A stretch of DNA of 64,000 nt, taken from contig CAISPO010000072.1 in NCBI GenBank assembly GCA_903887415.1, positions 22,185 through 86,184 on the forward strand, read 5' to 3'. The notes below the pieces were generated by a model that did not search any database, was not told the DNA's origin, and saw only the letters and a program-made list of their open reading frames with translations. Positions 1 to 10,580 of this stretch are shown one piece after another (position 1 is the first letter of the stretch; every line of letters starts with the position of its first letter). This DNA comes from an uncultured Bacteroidota bacterium (lineage in GTDB: Bacteria > Bacteroidota > Bacteroidia > Chitinophagales > Chitinophagaceae). The position numbers and the translations under genes were made by a program.

Positions 1-3000
1 GGCACCAGCCGCAGATCTGTGATGCCTGCCTGTACGGAATGCACACCGGCGGTAATGGTATCTATGATGATCGTTGATACATCACGCGTTGCCGAGCCGC
101 ATAGGCTGTAACCGGTAACTGCACAGGTCACAGAATCATAGCTGGCAAAGCCATTGCTGGTAAAGGTATCGGATGTGGCGCCGGGCACCGGATTGCCATT
201 TATCTCCCATTGATAAGAAAGGCTGCTTCCGGTAAATGCGGCAACGTCTGCAACAAGTGTAACCGTTTCGCCTGCTACTATCCTGTTGCCTGGCGCCACT
301 ATAAGGCTCACACTTGGAATAGCGATCGGTGTCACGGACATCACGATATTATTTTCACTCGCCACAGAATCCAACAGGCTGCATGTAATGCTGCTTTGCA
401 TCCAGCAAAATACGTTATCACCATCTGAGGGAAGGAAAGTATAAGTCAAACCGCCTCCTTCATACACACCGTTCTTTATCCAGGAGTAAACCGGTGACGT
501 TCCGCCATAGGTAGCAGATGGCGTGATCGTTACCGGTGTGCCGGGGCATACTGTATTGCCCGGGCTTACTGACAATACCACAGATGGCGTGAGGCCGCTG
601 GTAGTAGTCATAGTCAGGGAGCCAATTGCTGTATCAGGGAATACGCAGACCGCATCACTAGTGAGCTTTACGGAAACAATATCGCCATTGTTTGGCACAT
701 AGCTGTAGGTAGCTCCTGCCGCTACGGGAATACCATTCACAGACCAGTTGTATAGCGGCGATGGGCCACCATTAGTGGGCACCGCGCTGAATGTGGTGAG
801 TGTGCCCACACATTCCAGTGTACCCATGTCTGAACTAACACTTACAAATGGCGTAAGCGGCGTAGTGATGGAAACCGTGTCGCTATTGCCCATTACAGCA
901 GCGCAACTCGTGGTATCATTAGTTGCCTTCACTGTATAAATGCCGGAAGCTGTGAACAAACCAAAATCGAGGGTGCTGCCCGTACCGGACACTGTTGCTA
1001 CCGGTACCCCGGCCAAAAACAGCTCGTAGGTAGTGCCGAAAGTAGATCCGTCAAGGCCAATGTCGGCACCTGTTCCGCCAGAGCAGTAGCTGCCGCCGCC
1101 GGTCAGGTAGAAATTTTCAGGAAGAGCATTTACTGTGACCGGAACAGAAGTAAAGCAGCCTGGGCTAAGTATGTAAGTAATAGTTGCTGCTCCCGAGGCT
1201 AAAGCGCTGATAACACCGCTGCTTGTGCTTACAGTTGCGACGGATGGTGTACTGGAGCTCCAGGTACCTCCGCCCGGTACATCAGTCGCTGTTTGCGAAG
1301 TTCCGGTACACATCTGGCTTGCCGCAGTTATGGCAGCGAGGAAATTTACGGTTACCGTTTTAGCCGCAAAGCAACCCGGAGCAACAACATATGATATAGT
1401 TGTGGTTCCAACGGAAATACCAGATACGGCTCCTGTAGGGAAAGTGCCCGCTACAACTGCTACAGTAGCTGCTGCAGGATTGCTGCTACCCCAAACGCCT
1501 CCCGAAACTGAATCGCTCAGGAAGATACTGTTCCCCTGGCATAATGTAGAATCACCCATGATCGCTGTAGGGAAAGGATGCACAGTTACCGTAGTTGTGG
1601 TTGTCGCGGTTGCGCAACTGTTAGTTACAGAATAGGAGATCACAGCGGTTCCCGCGGTGATACCTGTTACAACACCGGTGGAGCTGCCGACCGTGGCGAT
1701 TAATGGTGATAGAGAGCTCCATACACCGCTGCCGCCACTGGAAGGATCACTGAGGGTGATAGAAGTACCAGGACAAACCAACACTCCGCCCAGGATCGTT
1801 CCTGCATTCGGGGCGGGGTTAACGCTAGCAATTATAGTTGCGTATGCATTACCGCAGACATTAGTAGTCTCGTAAGAGATCACTGCGGTGCCGAATACAT
1901 AGCCTGTAATCAATCCGCCTGGCGTAACCGATACCGTTCCCGGTGATCCGGAGCTCCATGTGCCCCCAGGGGTCAGGTCGCTCAGCAAAGAGGTATTCCC
2001 CGGGCAAACAACAGGATATCCCAATATAACACCGGCATAAGGCTGCGGGTTTACAGACACTATTACAGAAGTGTAGGCTGCACCGCAGCTATTAGTAACA
2101 GCATATGAAATGACAGCAGTGCCTGCGGCGATACCTGTTACAACGCCAAAGGCATCCACTGTGGCTATACCTGGGGATGCGCTGGTCCATACGCCACCAG
2201 GCGTAGCATCGGTAAGGTTTGTGGCCACTGTAGCGCAAACGGTAAATACCCCGGTTATCACCCCGGCAGTCGCCAGCGGATTAACTGTTACTACAACTGT
2301 AGCAATGCAGCCTGTGGGTAAGGTGTAAGTTATGGTAGCAGTGCCGGTTGTTGGCTCACCGGTCACAACGCCGGTGCTGCCCACAATAGCAGTAGCCGGC
2401 GCGCTGGTGCCCCATGTGCCGCCACCGGCATCTGTCAGTGCAGTAGTAAACCCTACACAAACAACCGGTGTACCTGTAATGGCTGCTGGCAGCGGGTTAA
2501 CTGTGACAATCGCCGTTGTAATGCAACCGGTACCCAATGTGTAAGTAATGACTGTAGTGCCGGCTGCAATACCAGTAACCACACCTGTAGCGGATATAGT
2601 GCCCGCAGCAGGATTACTGCTGCTCCAGGTTCCTCCGCCGGTAAGATTACTTAACGATGTCGTTAACCCTGCGCAAACGGTCAGTGTGCCGAGTATAGCA
2701 CTCGGTAAAGGATTAACAGTAACAACGGCTGTTGTGATGCACCCGGTGCCAATGGTATAGGTTATTGTTGCAGTGCCTGAAGTAAGGCCGCCGGTCACCA
2801 GGCCGCTGGCAGACCCAACCATTGCCGTACCCAAAGCGCTGCTACCCCATGTGCCGCCACCCGGCAGATCGCTCAAAGATGTGGTAAGACCTGAGCAAAC
2901 TGTCAGTGTGCCCATGATAGGCACCGGCAGTGTATTTACGGTAACAACTGAAGTGGTAATACAGCCGGTAGGTATCGTATAAGTTATGGTGGAGATACCG

Positions 3001-6000
3001 CCTGTGACACCTGTCACTGTTCCCGAAACCACAGTTGCATTAGCATTGCTGCTGGTCCAGGTGCCGCCCGGTGTAAGATCTGTGAGCACAGTAGTAAGGC
3101 CGATACATACGGTGAGGTTACCAATTATTGCTGACGGCAGCGGATTAACAGTTACGACAGCCGTAGCAATACACCCTGTAGATAACGTATAAGTGATGAC
3201 CGCGGTACCTGATGTTGCACCACCTGTTACCATGCCGGTTGCGCTGACACTCGCAGTACCTATGGCGCTGCTGCTCCAGGTGCCGCCTGGTGTGGCATCC
3301 GTTAACGGTGTTGTTAAACCGGAACAAACAACCTGTGTACCGGTGATGTTGGCAGGCAATGGGTTAATTGTTTCTACTGCTGTTACATAACAGGTTGTAG
3401 GCAACGTGTAAGTGATTATGTCAGTACCTGTGTTTAACCCTGTTATGAACCCGCCGCCTATTGCTGCATTAAGGTTACTTGCGCCCCATGTACCGCCTCC
3501 CGTAGGATCGGTTAACGTTACCGAAGATCCCACGCACACGGCAAGTGTGCCCGGTATAGCTGCGGGAAGCGGGTTAATAGTAACAACTGCTGTGGCGATG
3601 CAACTTGTTGGCAGCGTATAAACAACAGTCGCAGTACCTGCAAAAAGGCCATTAACAACGCCCGTTCCGGCGCCCACGCTTATAAGGCCGCTGGCGCTGC
3701 TCCATGTACCTGGGCCAGTAGCGTCGGTGAGCGATGTTGAGGAGCCTGCACAAACCGTCATTACTCCGGTAATAGCCGCAGGCAAAGGATTCACGGTCAC
3801 TGTTGCGGTAACCACACAGCCTGTACCCAGTGTATAAGTAACCGTTGCGTTGCCCGCAGTGCCGCCGGTTATTACACCAGTGCCGGCTCCTATTCCCACA
3901 CTGCCTGTTCCGGCAGTTGTAGTCCAGGTACCGCCAGCGGGAGTTGAATTTAACGTTGTTGTCAATCCAATACAAACCGGGACATTCCCGGTAATTGCGG
4001 TTGGGTTGGGGTTTACAGTAGCAATAGCGGTAACATAACAGCCTGTGCCGATGGTATAACTTACAGTAGCATTACCCGCAGTGCTGCCGGTAATAACACC
4101 CGTACCTACTCCAATGCCGACGCTGCCTGTTCCGGCTGTTGTAGTCCATGTGCCGCCAGCGGGTGTAGAATTTAGTGTAGCTGTTAAACCAACACAAACT
4201 GGCACATTGCCGGTTATTGCGGTTGGGTTGCTGTTCACCGTAACAGTAGCGAAAACGCTGCATCCGGCACCGAGTGAGTAGGTAACTGTCGCATTGCCGG
4301 CAGTACCACCTGTTACCACTCCTGTACCCACGCCTATGCCCGCGCTACCGGTTCCGGCAGTAGTGCTCCAGGTGCCACCGCCCGGAGTTGAATTGAGTGT
4401 AGTGGTCAAACCAACGCATACACTCATTGTCCCCGTTATCGCCGAAGGCGTGGTATTCACAGTCACTATTATAGTTGCGATACAACCGGTACCCAAAGTG
4501 TAAGTAATCGTTGATGTACCAACAATATTACCCGCGATGATACCGGTACCTGCACCGGCAGTCGTATTGCCGTTGCTGCTGGTCCATGTACCACCGGCCG
4601 GGGTAGAATTCAATGTAGTTGTTGACCCAACGCAAATACTGGTGCTGCCGGTTATTGCGGTAGGGTTGGGGTTAATAGTAGCTGCGGCGGTGGCGATACA
4701 GCCAGTACCCAGCGTATAAGTAACTGTTGCATTTCCCGCTGTGCTGCCGGTTATTATACCAGTGCCCGCACCTATACCCACACTGCCTGTACCTGCTGCG
4801 GTAGTCCATGTGCCACCTGCCGGGGTTGAATTTAATGTAGCTGTTAAACCAACACATACAGGAACATCTCCGGTAATAGCGGTTGGGTTCGCATTCACGG
4901 TTACTGCTGCTGTAATAATGCAGCCGGTGCCCAGCGTGTAGGTTACTGTTGCATTACCTGCTGTGCCGCCGGTTATTACGCCGGTTGCGGCGTTAATGCC
5001 CACACTGCCAGTTCCCGCAGCGGTTGTCCACGTGCCGCCTGCCGGGGTTGAGTTTAATGTTGCTGTTAAGCCAACGCATACGGGTGTGTTACCAGTAATT
5101 GTTGTTGGATTGCTGTTTACCGTAGCTATTGCCGTTACAATGCAACCCGTACTGAGCGTATAGGTAACTGTTGCATTACCTGCTGTACCGCCGGTAATGA
5201 TGCCTGTGCCAGCGCCTATCCCCACGCTGCCTGTTCCGGCAGTTGTGCTCCAGGTGCCGCCCGCAGGTGTTGAGTTTAATGTAGCTGTTAAGCCAACGCA
5301 TACCGGAACATCGCCGGTGACTGCTGTAGGATTAGCATTAATAGTTACAATCGCAGTTACAATGCAACCTGTGCCAATCGTATAAGTAACCGTTGCGTTG
5401 CCCGCAGTGCCACCCGTTACGACCCCTGTCGCGGGGTTAATGCCTATGCTGCCCGTACCGGCAGTAGTTGTCCAGGTACCCCCAGCGGGAGTAGAATTTA
5501 ACGTGGTAGTAAGCCCCACACATACAGGAGTATTGCCAGTAATAGCAGTCGGGTTAGAATTTACCGTCACAGTTGCCGTCACAGTACATCCCGTTCCAAG
5601 TGTGTATATCGCAGTCGCATTGCCTGCAGTATTACCAGTTATTATCCCGGTGCCTGCGCCTATGCCCACGCTGCCGGTTCCGGCAGTAGTTGTCCATGTG
5701 CCGCCGGCGGGGGTTGAATTTAATGTAGCTGTCAGCCCAACACACACGGGTACGTTTCCGGTGATCGCCGTTGGGTTGGGGTTAACGGTCATGGTAAGTG
5801 TTGATATACAACCGCCGCCTAAAGCGTAAGTGATCGTGGATGTGCCTAAGAAAAGGCCGGATACATTGCCAAAACCATCAACAGAAACATTGCCATTGCT
5901 GCTGCTCCAGGTACCGCCGCCACCATCTGTAAGCGGAGTAATAGAACCGAGGCACACATTTGGCGACCCGGTTATTGCCGCAGGCGATGTGGAAACAGAT

Positions 6001-9000
6001 ACGATGGTTGTGGCGATGCAGCCTGTTGCCAGTGCATAAGTTATTGTAGATGTACCTACAATATTGCCAGTAATAATACCTGTACCTGCGCCTGCGCTGG
6101 CATTACCATTGCTGCTTGTCCAGGTGCCGCCAGCGGGTGTCGAGTTTAGTGTTGTGGTAAGGCCCACACATACAGTGGTTGACCCTGCTATTGGAGTTGG
6201 GTTTGCATTTACGGTAACAGTCGCTGTAGTTATACAACCTGTTCCCAGTGTATAAGTAACCGTAGCGTTTCCTGCTGTGCCGCCTGTTATTACACCTGTG
6301 CCCGCACCAATCCCTACACTGCCAGTTCCGGCAGTGGTAGTCCATGTGCCGCCCGCTGGGGTTGAATTTAAGGTTGCTGTAAGCCCAACGCAGACAGGAA
6401 CATTGCCCGTAATAGCGGTTGGGTTACTGTTTACAGTCACGATTGCTGTCACAATGCAACCCGTGCCGAGTGTATAGGTAACGGTTGCATTACCTGCTGT
6501 GCCGCCAGTTATTACACCTGTACCCGCGCCTATGCCTACGCTGCCGGTTCCGGCAGTAGTTGTCCATGTGCCGCCGGCTGGGGTTGAATTTAATGTCGTT
6601 GTTAAACCAATGCATACCGGAGCGTTGCCGGTGATCACGGTCGGGTTGCTGTTCACAGTTACAGTGGCCGTTGCAATACAACCAGTGCCGAGCGTGTAGG
6701 TAACCGTTGCATTGCCCGCTATACCACCAGTTATTATACCCGTGCCTGCGCCTATGCCCACACTACCCGTTCCTGCGGCAGTTGTCCACGTGCCGCCTGC
6801 GGGTGTTGAGTTCAGGGTAGCGGTTAATCCCACGCAAACCGGTACGTTACCGGTAATAACTGTTGGATTAGGATTAACTGTTACTATAGCGGTCACAAAA
6901 CAACCCGCGCCCATGGTATAGGTGACAGTTGCATTACCTGCTGTGGCGCCGGTTATTACACCTGTCCCTGCGCCTATGCCCACACTACCCGTACCCGCTG
7001 CAGTTGTCCATACGCCACCGGCAGGTGTTGAATTTAATGTTGCAGTCAAACCAACACATACCGGGGCATTGCCGGTAATTACTGTTGGGTTACTGTTCAC
7101 GGTTACTGTAGCAGTTGCGTTACAACCCGTGCCGAGCGTATAAGTAACGGTTGCATTGCCCACTGTGCCGCCTGTTATTATACCCGTACCTGCGCCTATG
7201 CCTACGCTACCCGTTCCGGCAGTAGTAGTCCAGGTGCCCCCAGCCGGTGTGGAATTTAAGGTTGTTGTTAATCCTATGCACACCGGCACGTTCCCTGTAA
7301 TAGCCGTTGGATTGCCATTTACCGTTACTGTAGCTGTTGCAATACAGCCCGTACCCAGTGTATAGGTAACGGTGGCATTACCCGCAGTATTACCCGTGAT
7401 GACACCTGTACCTGCGCCTATTCCTACACTGCCGGTACCGGCAGTTGTTGTCCATGTGCCGCCTGCGGGTGTTGAGTTTAATGTCGCTGTCAAACCAACA
7501 CATACCGGAGTATTGCCGGTGATTACTGTCGGGTTACTGTTCACGGTCACGGTCGCAGTTGCATTACAACCCGTGCCGAGTGTATAAGTAACGGTTGCAT
7601 TGCCAGCAGTACCACCGGTGATGATACCCGTGCCAGCGCCGATTCCCACGCTGCCTGTTCCGGCAGTGGTCGTCCATGTGCCGCCGGCCGGGGTTGAATT
7701 TAATGTCGTTGTTAAGCCGATGCATACCGGCACATTCCCCGTAATAGCTGTCGGATTATTGTTTACTGTTACTGTAGCTGTTGCAATACAACCTGTACCC
7801 AGTGTATAGGTAACGGTTGCATTACCCGCAGTACCACCGGTAATAATACCGGTGCCAGCGCCTATTCCTACACTACCGGTACCGGCAGTTGTTGTCCATG
7901 TGCCGCCTGCGGGTGTTGAGTTTAATGTCGCTGTTAAACCAACACATACCGGGCTATTGCCAGTAATTGCGGTTGGGTTGCTGTTCACTGTCACTGTTGC
8001 CGTAACATTACAGCCTGTACCGAGTGTATAAGTAACGGTTGCATTGCCCGCAGTGCCACTGGTAATAATGCCGGTGCCGGCACCTATGCCCACGCTGCCT
8101 GTTCCGGCAGTGGTCGTCCAGGTGCCGCCTGCAGGTGTTGAATTTAAGGTTGCCGATAAGCCCACACATACCGGCACATTTCCGGTAACGGCTGTTGGAG
8201 TACTGTTTACAGTTACGGTTACAACCGCATAGCATGGGCCGCCAAACGAATAAGTTACCGTTGCTGTTCCTGCAGTTGCGCCTGTGACAACACCGGTAAC
8301 AGGGTCAATACCCACGCTGCCTGTGCCCGGTGATGTGGTCCATGTTCCTCCGGCAGGAGTTGAGTTCAGTGTTACCGTTAACCCGGTGCACACCGGTGCA
8401 TTACCAGTTATCGCTGTCGGAGAAGGGTTTACCGTAACAACAATAGTGGCCGGTATAGCGCACACGTTAGCATAAGATACTGTTGCTGTACCAGCCAGGA
8501 TACCCGTGACAAGGCCAGTCGGATCAACTGTGACTAAGCCAGTCCCCGAGGTGCTGCTCCAGGTTCCACCAGGCGAAGCGTCAGTCAGATTTGTTGTCAG
8601 GCCTACGCATACCGTTGGGATGCCAGTGATTGCAACCGGAGCGGGTACAACCGTGACCACAACAGTTGCATCGGGTGGGCAGCCGGTGGAATAAGTTATT
8701 GTTGCTGTGCCAGGCGTGCCGGCGGTTACAAGACCAGTAGCATCCACCGAGGCGATACCTGGAGCGCTCGAACTCCATCCTCCGCCTGTTGCTGCGTCAG
8801 TTAGGTTAGACGTACTGCCCACACACATGGAGAGTGTACCGGTAATGGGGCCGGGCAAGGCCGTGACCGTCATAGGCGATGTTACAAAGCAACTGCCGCC
8901 TGTCGAATAAGTAAGCGTGGCAGTTCCACCACCCGTTCCTGTAACAGTGGCGGTGCCAGACGAACCAATGGAACCAATAGTCGCCACGCTCGTATTACTG

Positions 9001-10580
9001 CTGCTCCAGATACCGCCGGATATACCATCAATTACAAAAGTAGAAGAGCCCTGACATAATGTGGTCGGTCCGATAACAGGCCCAGGTGCGCTAATAACGT
9101 TTATCGTAGTAGTTGTATAACAGGCCGGCGTGGCAAAATAAGTAATTACCGCAGTGCCCAGCGCTACCCCAATGACATCTCCGAAGATGTCCACAGTTGC
9201 ATTGCCCGAGCTGCTGCTCCAAGTGCCGCCAATGGGCGGATCGCTTAACGTTAATACCCCGCCCACACATAGAGATGTCCCTCCGCTGATAGGAGATGCA
9301 CCTGCACTGACCGTAAATACGGTAGTGGCCATACAACCGCCGGCGGCAATATAAGATATGGTGGTGGTGCCGAGTGCAATGGCATTTAAAACGCCCGTAG
9401 TAGAACCTATAGTTGCCACACCAGTTGCACTGCTAGTCCACGTACCCGCGCCCAGCGCATCGGTCAAAGCCACTGAGCTGCCTGCACAAATGGAAGAAGC
9501 GCCGGTAATAGGCGTTGTAGATACGGTAACAATTGATGTAGCGAAACAGCCCAAAGGCATTATATAACTGATAGTTGCTGTTCCCGCGGTCAGCCCCGAA
9601 ACCACGCCTGTGGCACTTACTGAGGCTACCCCAACGGCGCTGCTGCTCCAGGTGCCGCCCGCGGTCGCATCAGTCAGTGCGGTAGTGCCGCCTACGCACA
9701 CTGTGCCCGTACCCGTAATAGTACCGGCTACACAGGTTACAGTGATGATCACTTTGCCGCACCCACTATTAAAACCTGAAGTAAGTGTAACTCCAGTAGC
9801 CAGGACCGGATCGGTATATGATGAACCGCCGCCGCCACCCATCCAGCAACCGCCGCCACCGCCATAATAGCCGCCGCCGCCGCCGCCACCAATACCACCG
9901 CCATTATTATTTTTTCCTCCAGTGCCTAATGTCCCGGCAGACCCGGCGGGATAAATACCACCAACTATCCAGCCGCCTGCGCCTCCGGCTACCTGAGTGC
10001 CGCCCCCAGATAGAATAACTCCAGGATAACCCAGAAACCCAGTAATATACCCGGTACAAGTAGTCACCGTTGCTCCGGACAGGCCGCCGCCATTGCCACC
10101 TGGCTGGTCGCCGCCACATCCGCCGCCATCGTAACCGGCGCCGCCGCCGCCAGCTCCTATCACAACACGATTGGCCAATGTCGTTCCGCCTATTCTGATA
10201 TCAGATGCGCCACCACCGCCGCCGCCGCTCCATGTGACATAACCCGCAGCATTACCACCGCCGTTAAATCCGCCAGCAGCGCCTGCAGCATTACCATTGC
10301 CTCCGGTCCCGCCCACATAAATATTTAAAACCTGCCCGGGCACCACAGTTAATGTAGCCTGCGTCCGCCCCCCTTTGCCGGGTGTGGTAGCACCCAGCCC
10401 GGCGCCAGCAGTACCGCCCGACGCGCCCTGCACATCAACCAGGATACTTGTAACACCAGCAGGTACCGTCCAAGTAGTTGTTGTTGTGGGGCAAGTAAAT
10501 GTATAAGTCTGTGAACGTGCATTACTCCATGCAAAAAACAGGGCTGGAATAAGAATAAGGCAGTAAAATATTTTTTTCAT
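1..10580 (-). CDS. Giant glycine-rich, Ig-like-repeat surface protein (partial, C-terminus outside window)
   Basis: The reading frame is open from an ATG at 10578-10580 to the left edge, giving 3,527 codons with the C-terminus missing. I checked the frame at both ends and in several internal stretches. A signal peptide (MKKIFYCLILIPALFFAWSN) is followed by a glycine-rich domain (about residues 50-260, with runs of Gly plus Cys and Tyr). Then come about 40 tandem Ig-like (Big_2-like) repeats of 70-74 residues, with the pattern ITG..(V)CVG..TLN(S)T..GGTW...G.VTG.TAG.ATVTYTLG.GC. From about 1100 down to 1 the domains change to other Ig-like types (YQWEINGNPV). The architecture is that of giant Bacteroidota adhesins exported by T9SS, but the sorting domain would lie beyond the window. 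An adhesive or structural surface role is inferred; no enzymatic domain is seen. Confidence 0.85.
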   Translation of the reverse strand, partial: MKKIFYCLILIPALFFAWSNARSQTYTFTCPTTTTTWTVPAGVTSILVDVQGASGGTAGAGLGATTPGKGGRTQATLTVVPGQVLNIYVGGTGGNGNAAGAAGGFNGGGNAAGYVTWSGGGGGGASDIRIGGTTLANRVVIGAGGGGAGYDGGGCGGDQPGGNGGGLSGATVTTCTGYITGFLGYPGVILSGGGTQVAGGAGGWIVGGIYPAGSAGTLGTGGKNNNGGGIGGGGGGGYYGGGGGCWMGGGGGSSYTDPVLATGVTLTSGFNSGCGKVIITVTCVAGTITGTGTVCVGGTTALTDATAGGTWSSSAVGVASVSATGVVSGLTAGTATISYIMPLGCFATSIVTVSTTPITGASSICAGSSVALTDALGAGTWTSSATGVATIGSTTGVLNAIALGTTTISYIAAGGCMATTVFTVSAGASPISGGTSLCVGGVLTLSDPPIGGTWSSSSGNATVDIFGDVIGVALGTAVITYFATPACYTTTTINVISAPGPVIGPTTLCQGSSTFVIDGISGGIWSSSNTSVATIGSIGSSGTATVTGTGGGTATLTYSTGGSCFVTSPMTVTALPGPITGTLSMCVGSTSNLTDAATGGGWSSSAPGIASVDATGLVTAGTPGTATITYSTGCPPDATVVVTVVPAPVAITGIPTVCVGLTTNLTDASPGGTWSSTSGTGLVTVDPTGLVTGILAGTATVSYANVCAIPATIVVTVNPSPTAITGNAPVCTGLTVTLNSTPAGGTWTTSPGTGSVGIDPVTGVVTGATAGTATVTYSFGGPCYAVVTVTVNSTPTAVTGNVPVCVGLSATLNSTPAGGTWTTTAGTGSVGIGAGTGIITSGTAGNATVTYTLGTGCNVTATVTVNSNPTAITGNSPVCVGLTATLNSTPAGGTWTTTAGTGSVGIGAGTGIITGGTAGNATVTYTLGTGCIATATVTVNNNPTAITGNVPVCIGLTTTLNSTPAGGTWTTTAGTGSVGIGAGTGIITGGTAGNATVTYTLGTGCNATATVTVNSNPTVITGNTPVCVGLTATLNSTPAGGTWTTTAGTGSVGIGAGTGVITGNTAGNATVTYTLGTGCIATATVTVNGNPTAITGNVPVCIGLTTTLNSTPAGGTWTTTAGTGSVGIGAGTGIITGGTVGNATVTYTLGTGCNATATVTVNSNPTVITGNAPVCVGLTATLNSTPAGGVWTTAAGTGSVGIGAGTGVITGATAGNATVTYTMGAGCFVTAIVTVNPNPTVITGNVPVCVGLTATLNSTPAGGTWTTAAGTGSVGIGAGTGIITGGIAGNATVTYTLGTGCIATATVTVNSNPTVITGNAPVCIGLTTTLNSTPAGGTWTTTAGTGSVGIGAGTGVITGGTAGNATVTYTLGTGCIVTAIVTVNSNPTAITGNVPVCVGLTATLNSTPAGGTWTTTAGTGSVGIGAGTGVITGGTAGNATVTYTLGTGCITTATVTVNANPTPIAGSTTVCVGLTTTLNSTPAGGTWTSSNGNASAGAGTGIITGNIVGTSTITYALATGCIATTIVSVSTSPAAITGSPNVCLGSITPLTDGGGGTWSSSNGNVSVDGFGNVSGLFLGTSTITYALGGGCISTLTMTVNPNPTAITGNVPVCVGLTATLNSTPAGGTWTTTAGTGSVGIGAGTGIITGNTAGNATAIYTLGTGCTVTATVTVNSNPTAITGNTPVCVGLTTTLNSTPAGGTWTTTAGTGSIGINPATGVVTGGTAGNATVTYTIGTGCIVTAIVTINANPTAVTGDVPVCVGLTATLNSTPAGGTWSTTAGTGSVGIGAGTGIITGGTAGNATVTYTLSTGCIVTAIATVNSNPTTITGNTPVCVGLTATLNSTPAGGTWTTAAGTGSVGINAATGVITGGTAGNATVTYTLGTGCIITAAVTVNANPTAITGDVPVCVGLTATLNSTPAGGTWTTAAGTGSVGIGAGTGIITGSTAGNATVTYTLGTGCIATAAATINPNPTAITGSTSICVGSTTTLNSTPAGGTWTSSNGNTTAGAGTGIIAGNIVGTSTITYTLGTGCIATIIVTVNTTPSAITGTMSVCVGLTTTLNSTPGGGTWSTTAGTGSAGIGVGTGVVTGGTAGNATVTYSLGAGCSVFATVTVNSNPTAITGNVPVCVGLTATLNSTPAGGTWTTTAGTGSVGIGVGTGVITGSTAGNATVSYTIGTGCYVTAIATVNPNPTAITGNVPVCIGLTTTLNSTPAGGTWTTTAGTGSVGIGAGTGVITGGTAGNATVTYTLGTGCVVTATVTVNPLPAAITGVMTVCAGSSTSLTDATGPGTWSSASGLISVGAGTGVVNGLFAGTATVVYTLPTSCIATAVVTINPLPAAIPGTLAVCVGSSVTLTDPTGGGTWGASNLNAAIGGGFITGLNTGTDIITYTLPTTCYVTAVETINPLPANITGTQVVCSGLTTPLTDATPGGTWSSSAIGTASVSATGMVTGGATSGTAVITYTLSTGCIATAVVTVNPLPSAIIGNLTVCIGLTTVLTDLTPGGTWTSSNANATVVSGTVTGVTGGISTITYTIPTGCITTSVVTVNTLPVPIMGTLTVCSGLTTSLSDLPGGGTWGSSALGTAMVGSASGLVTGGLTSGTATITYTIGTGCITTAVVTVNPLPSAILGTLTVCAGLTTSLSNLTGGGTWSSSNPAAGTISATGVVTGIAAGTTVITYTLGTGCITTAIVTVNPLPAAITGTPVVCVGFTTALTDAGGGTWGTSAPATAIVGSTGVVTGEPTTGTATITYTLPTGCIATVVVTVNPLATAGVITGVFTVCATVATNLTDATPGGVWTSASPGIATVDAFGVVTGIAAGTAVISYAVTNSCGAAYTSVIVSVNPQPYAGVILGYPVVCPGNTSLLSDLTPGGTWSSGSPGTVSVTPGGLITGYVFGTAVISYETTNVCGNAYATIIASVNPAPNAGTILGGVLVCPGTSITLSDPSSGGSGVWSSLSPLIATVGSSTGVVTGITAGTAVISYSVTNSCATATTTTTVTVHPFPTAIMGDSTLCQGNSIFLSDSVSGGVWGSSNPAAATVAVVAGTFPTGAVSGISVGTTTISYVVAPGCFAAKTVTVNFLAAITAASQMCTGTSQTATDVPGGGTWSSSTPSVATVSTSSGVISALASGAATITYILSPGCFTSVPVTVNALPENFYLTGGGSYCSGGTGADIGLDGSTFGTTYELFLAGVPVATVSGTGSTLDFGLFTASGIYTVKATNDTTSCAAVMGNSDTVSITTPLTPFVSVSSDMGTLECVGTLTTFSAVPTNGGPSPLYNWSVNGIPVAAGATYSYVPNNGDIVSVKLTSDAVCVFPDTAIGSLTMTTTSGLTPSVVLSVSPGNTVCPGTPVTITPSATYGGTSPVYSWIKNGVYEGGGLTYTFLPSDGDNVFCWMQSSITCSLLDSVASENNIVMSVTPIAIPSVSLIVAPGNRIVAGETVTLVADVAAFTGSSLSYQWEINGNPVPGATSDTFTSNGFASYDSVTCAVTGYSLCGSATRDVSTIIIDTITAGVHSVQAGITDLRLV
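1100..9740 (-). repeat. About 40 in-frame tandem repeats of roughly 216 bp encoding Ig-like domains
   Basis: A unit of about 210-222 bp repeats throughout. The central block (about 3600-8480) is much more uniform than the two ends. Near-identical blocks there read GGTWTTTAGTGSVGIG and VTVNSNPTAITGN. The ends keep the same fold pattern with divergent residues. Each unit carries two cysteines, one in the GC at the end of a repeat and one in the VCVG opening of the next. The antisense strand of each unit also looks like a 60-70 codon ORF, which follows from the composition of the repeat and is not a gene. Confidence 0.85.

Noticed and set aside
1225..9867. Dozens of 60-140 codon plus-strand ORFs opposite the giant repeat gene
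   Set aside because: They recur with the repeat period, share one offset frame, are low-complexity (Pro/Val/Thr-rich) and lie antisense to a continuous, signal-peptide-bearing frame.
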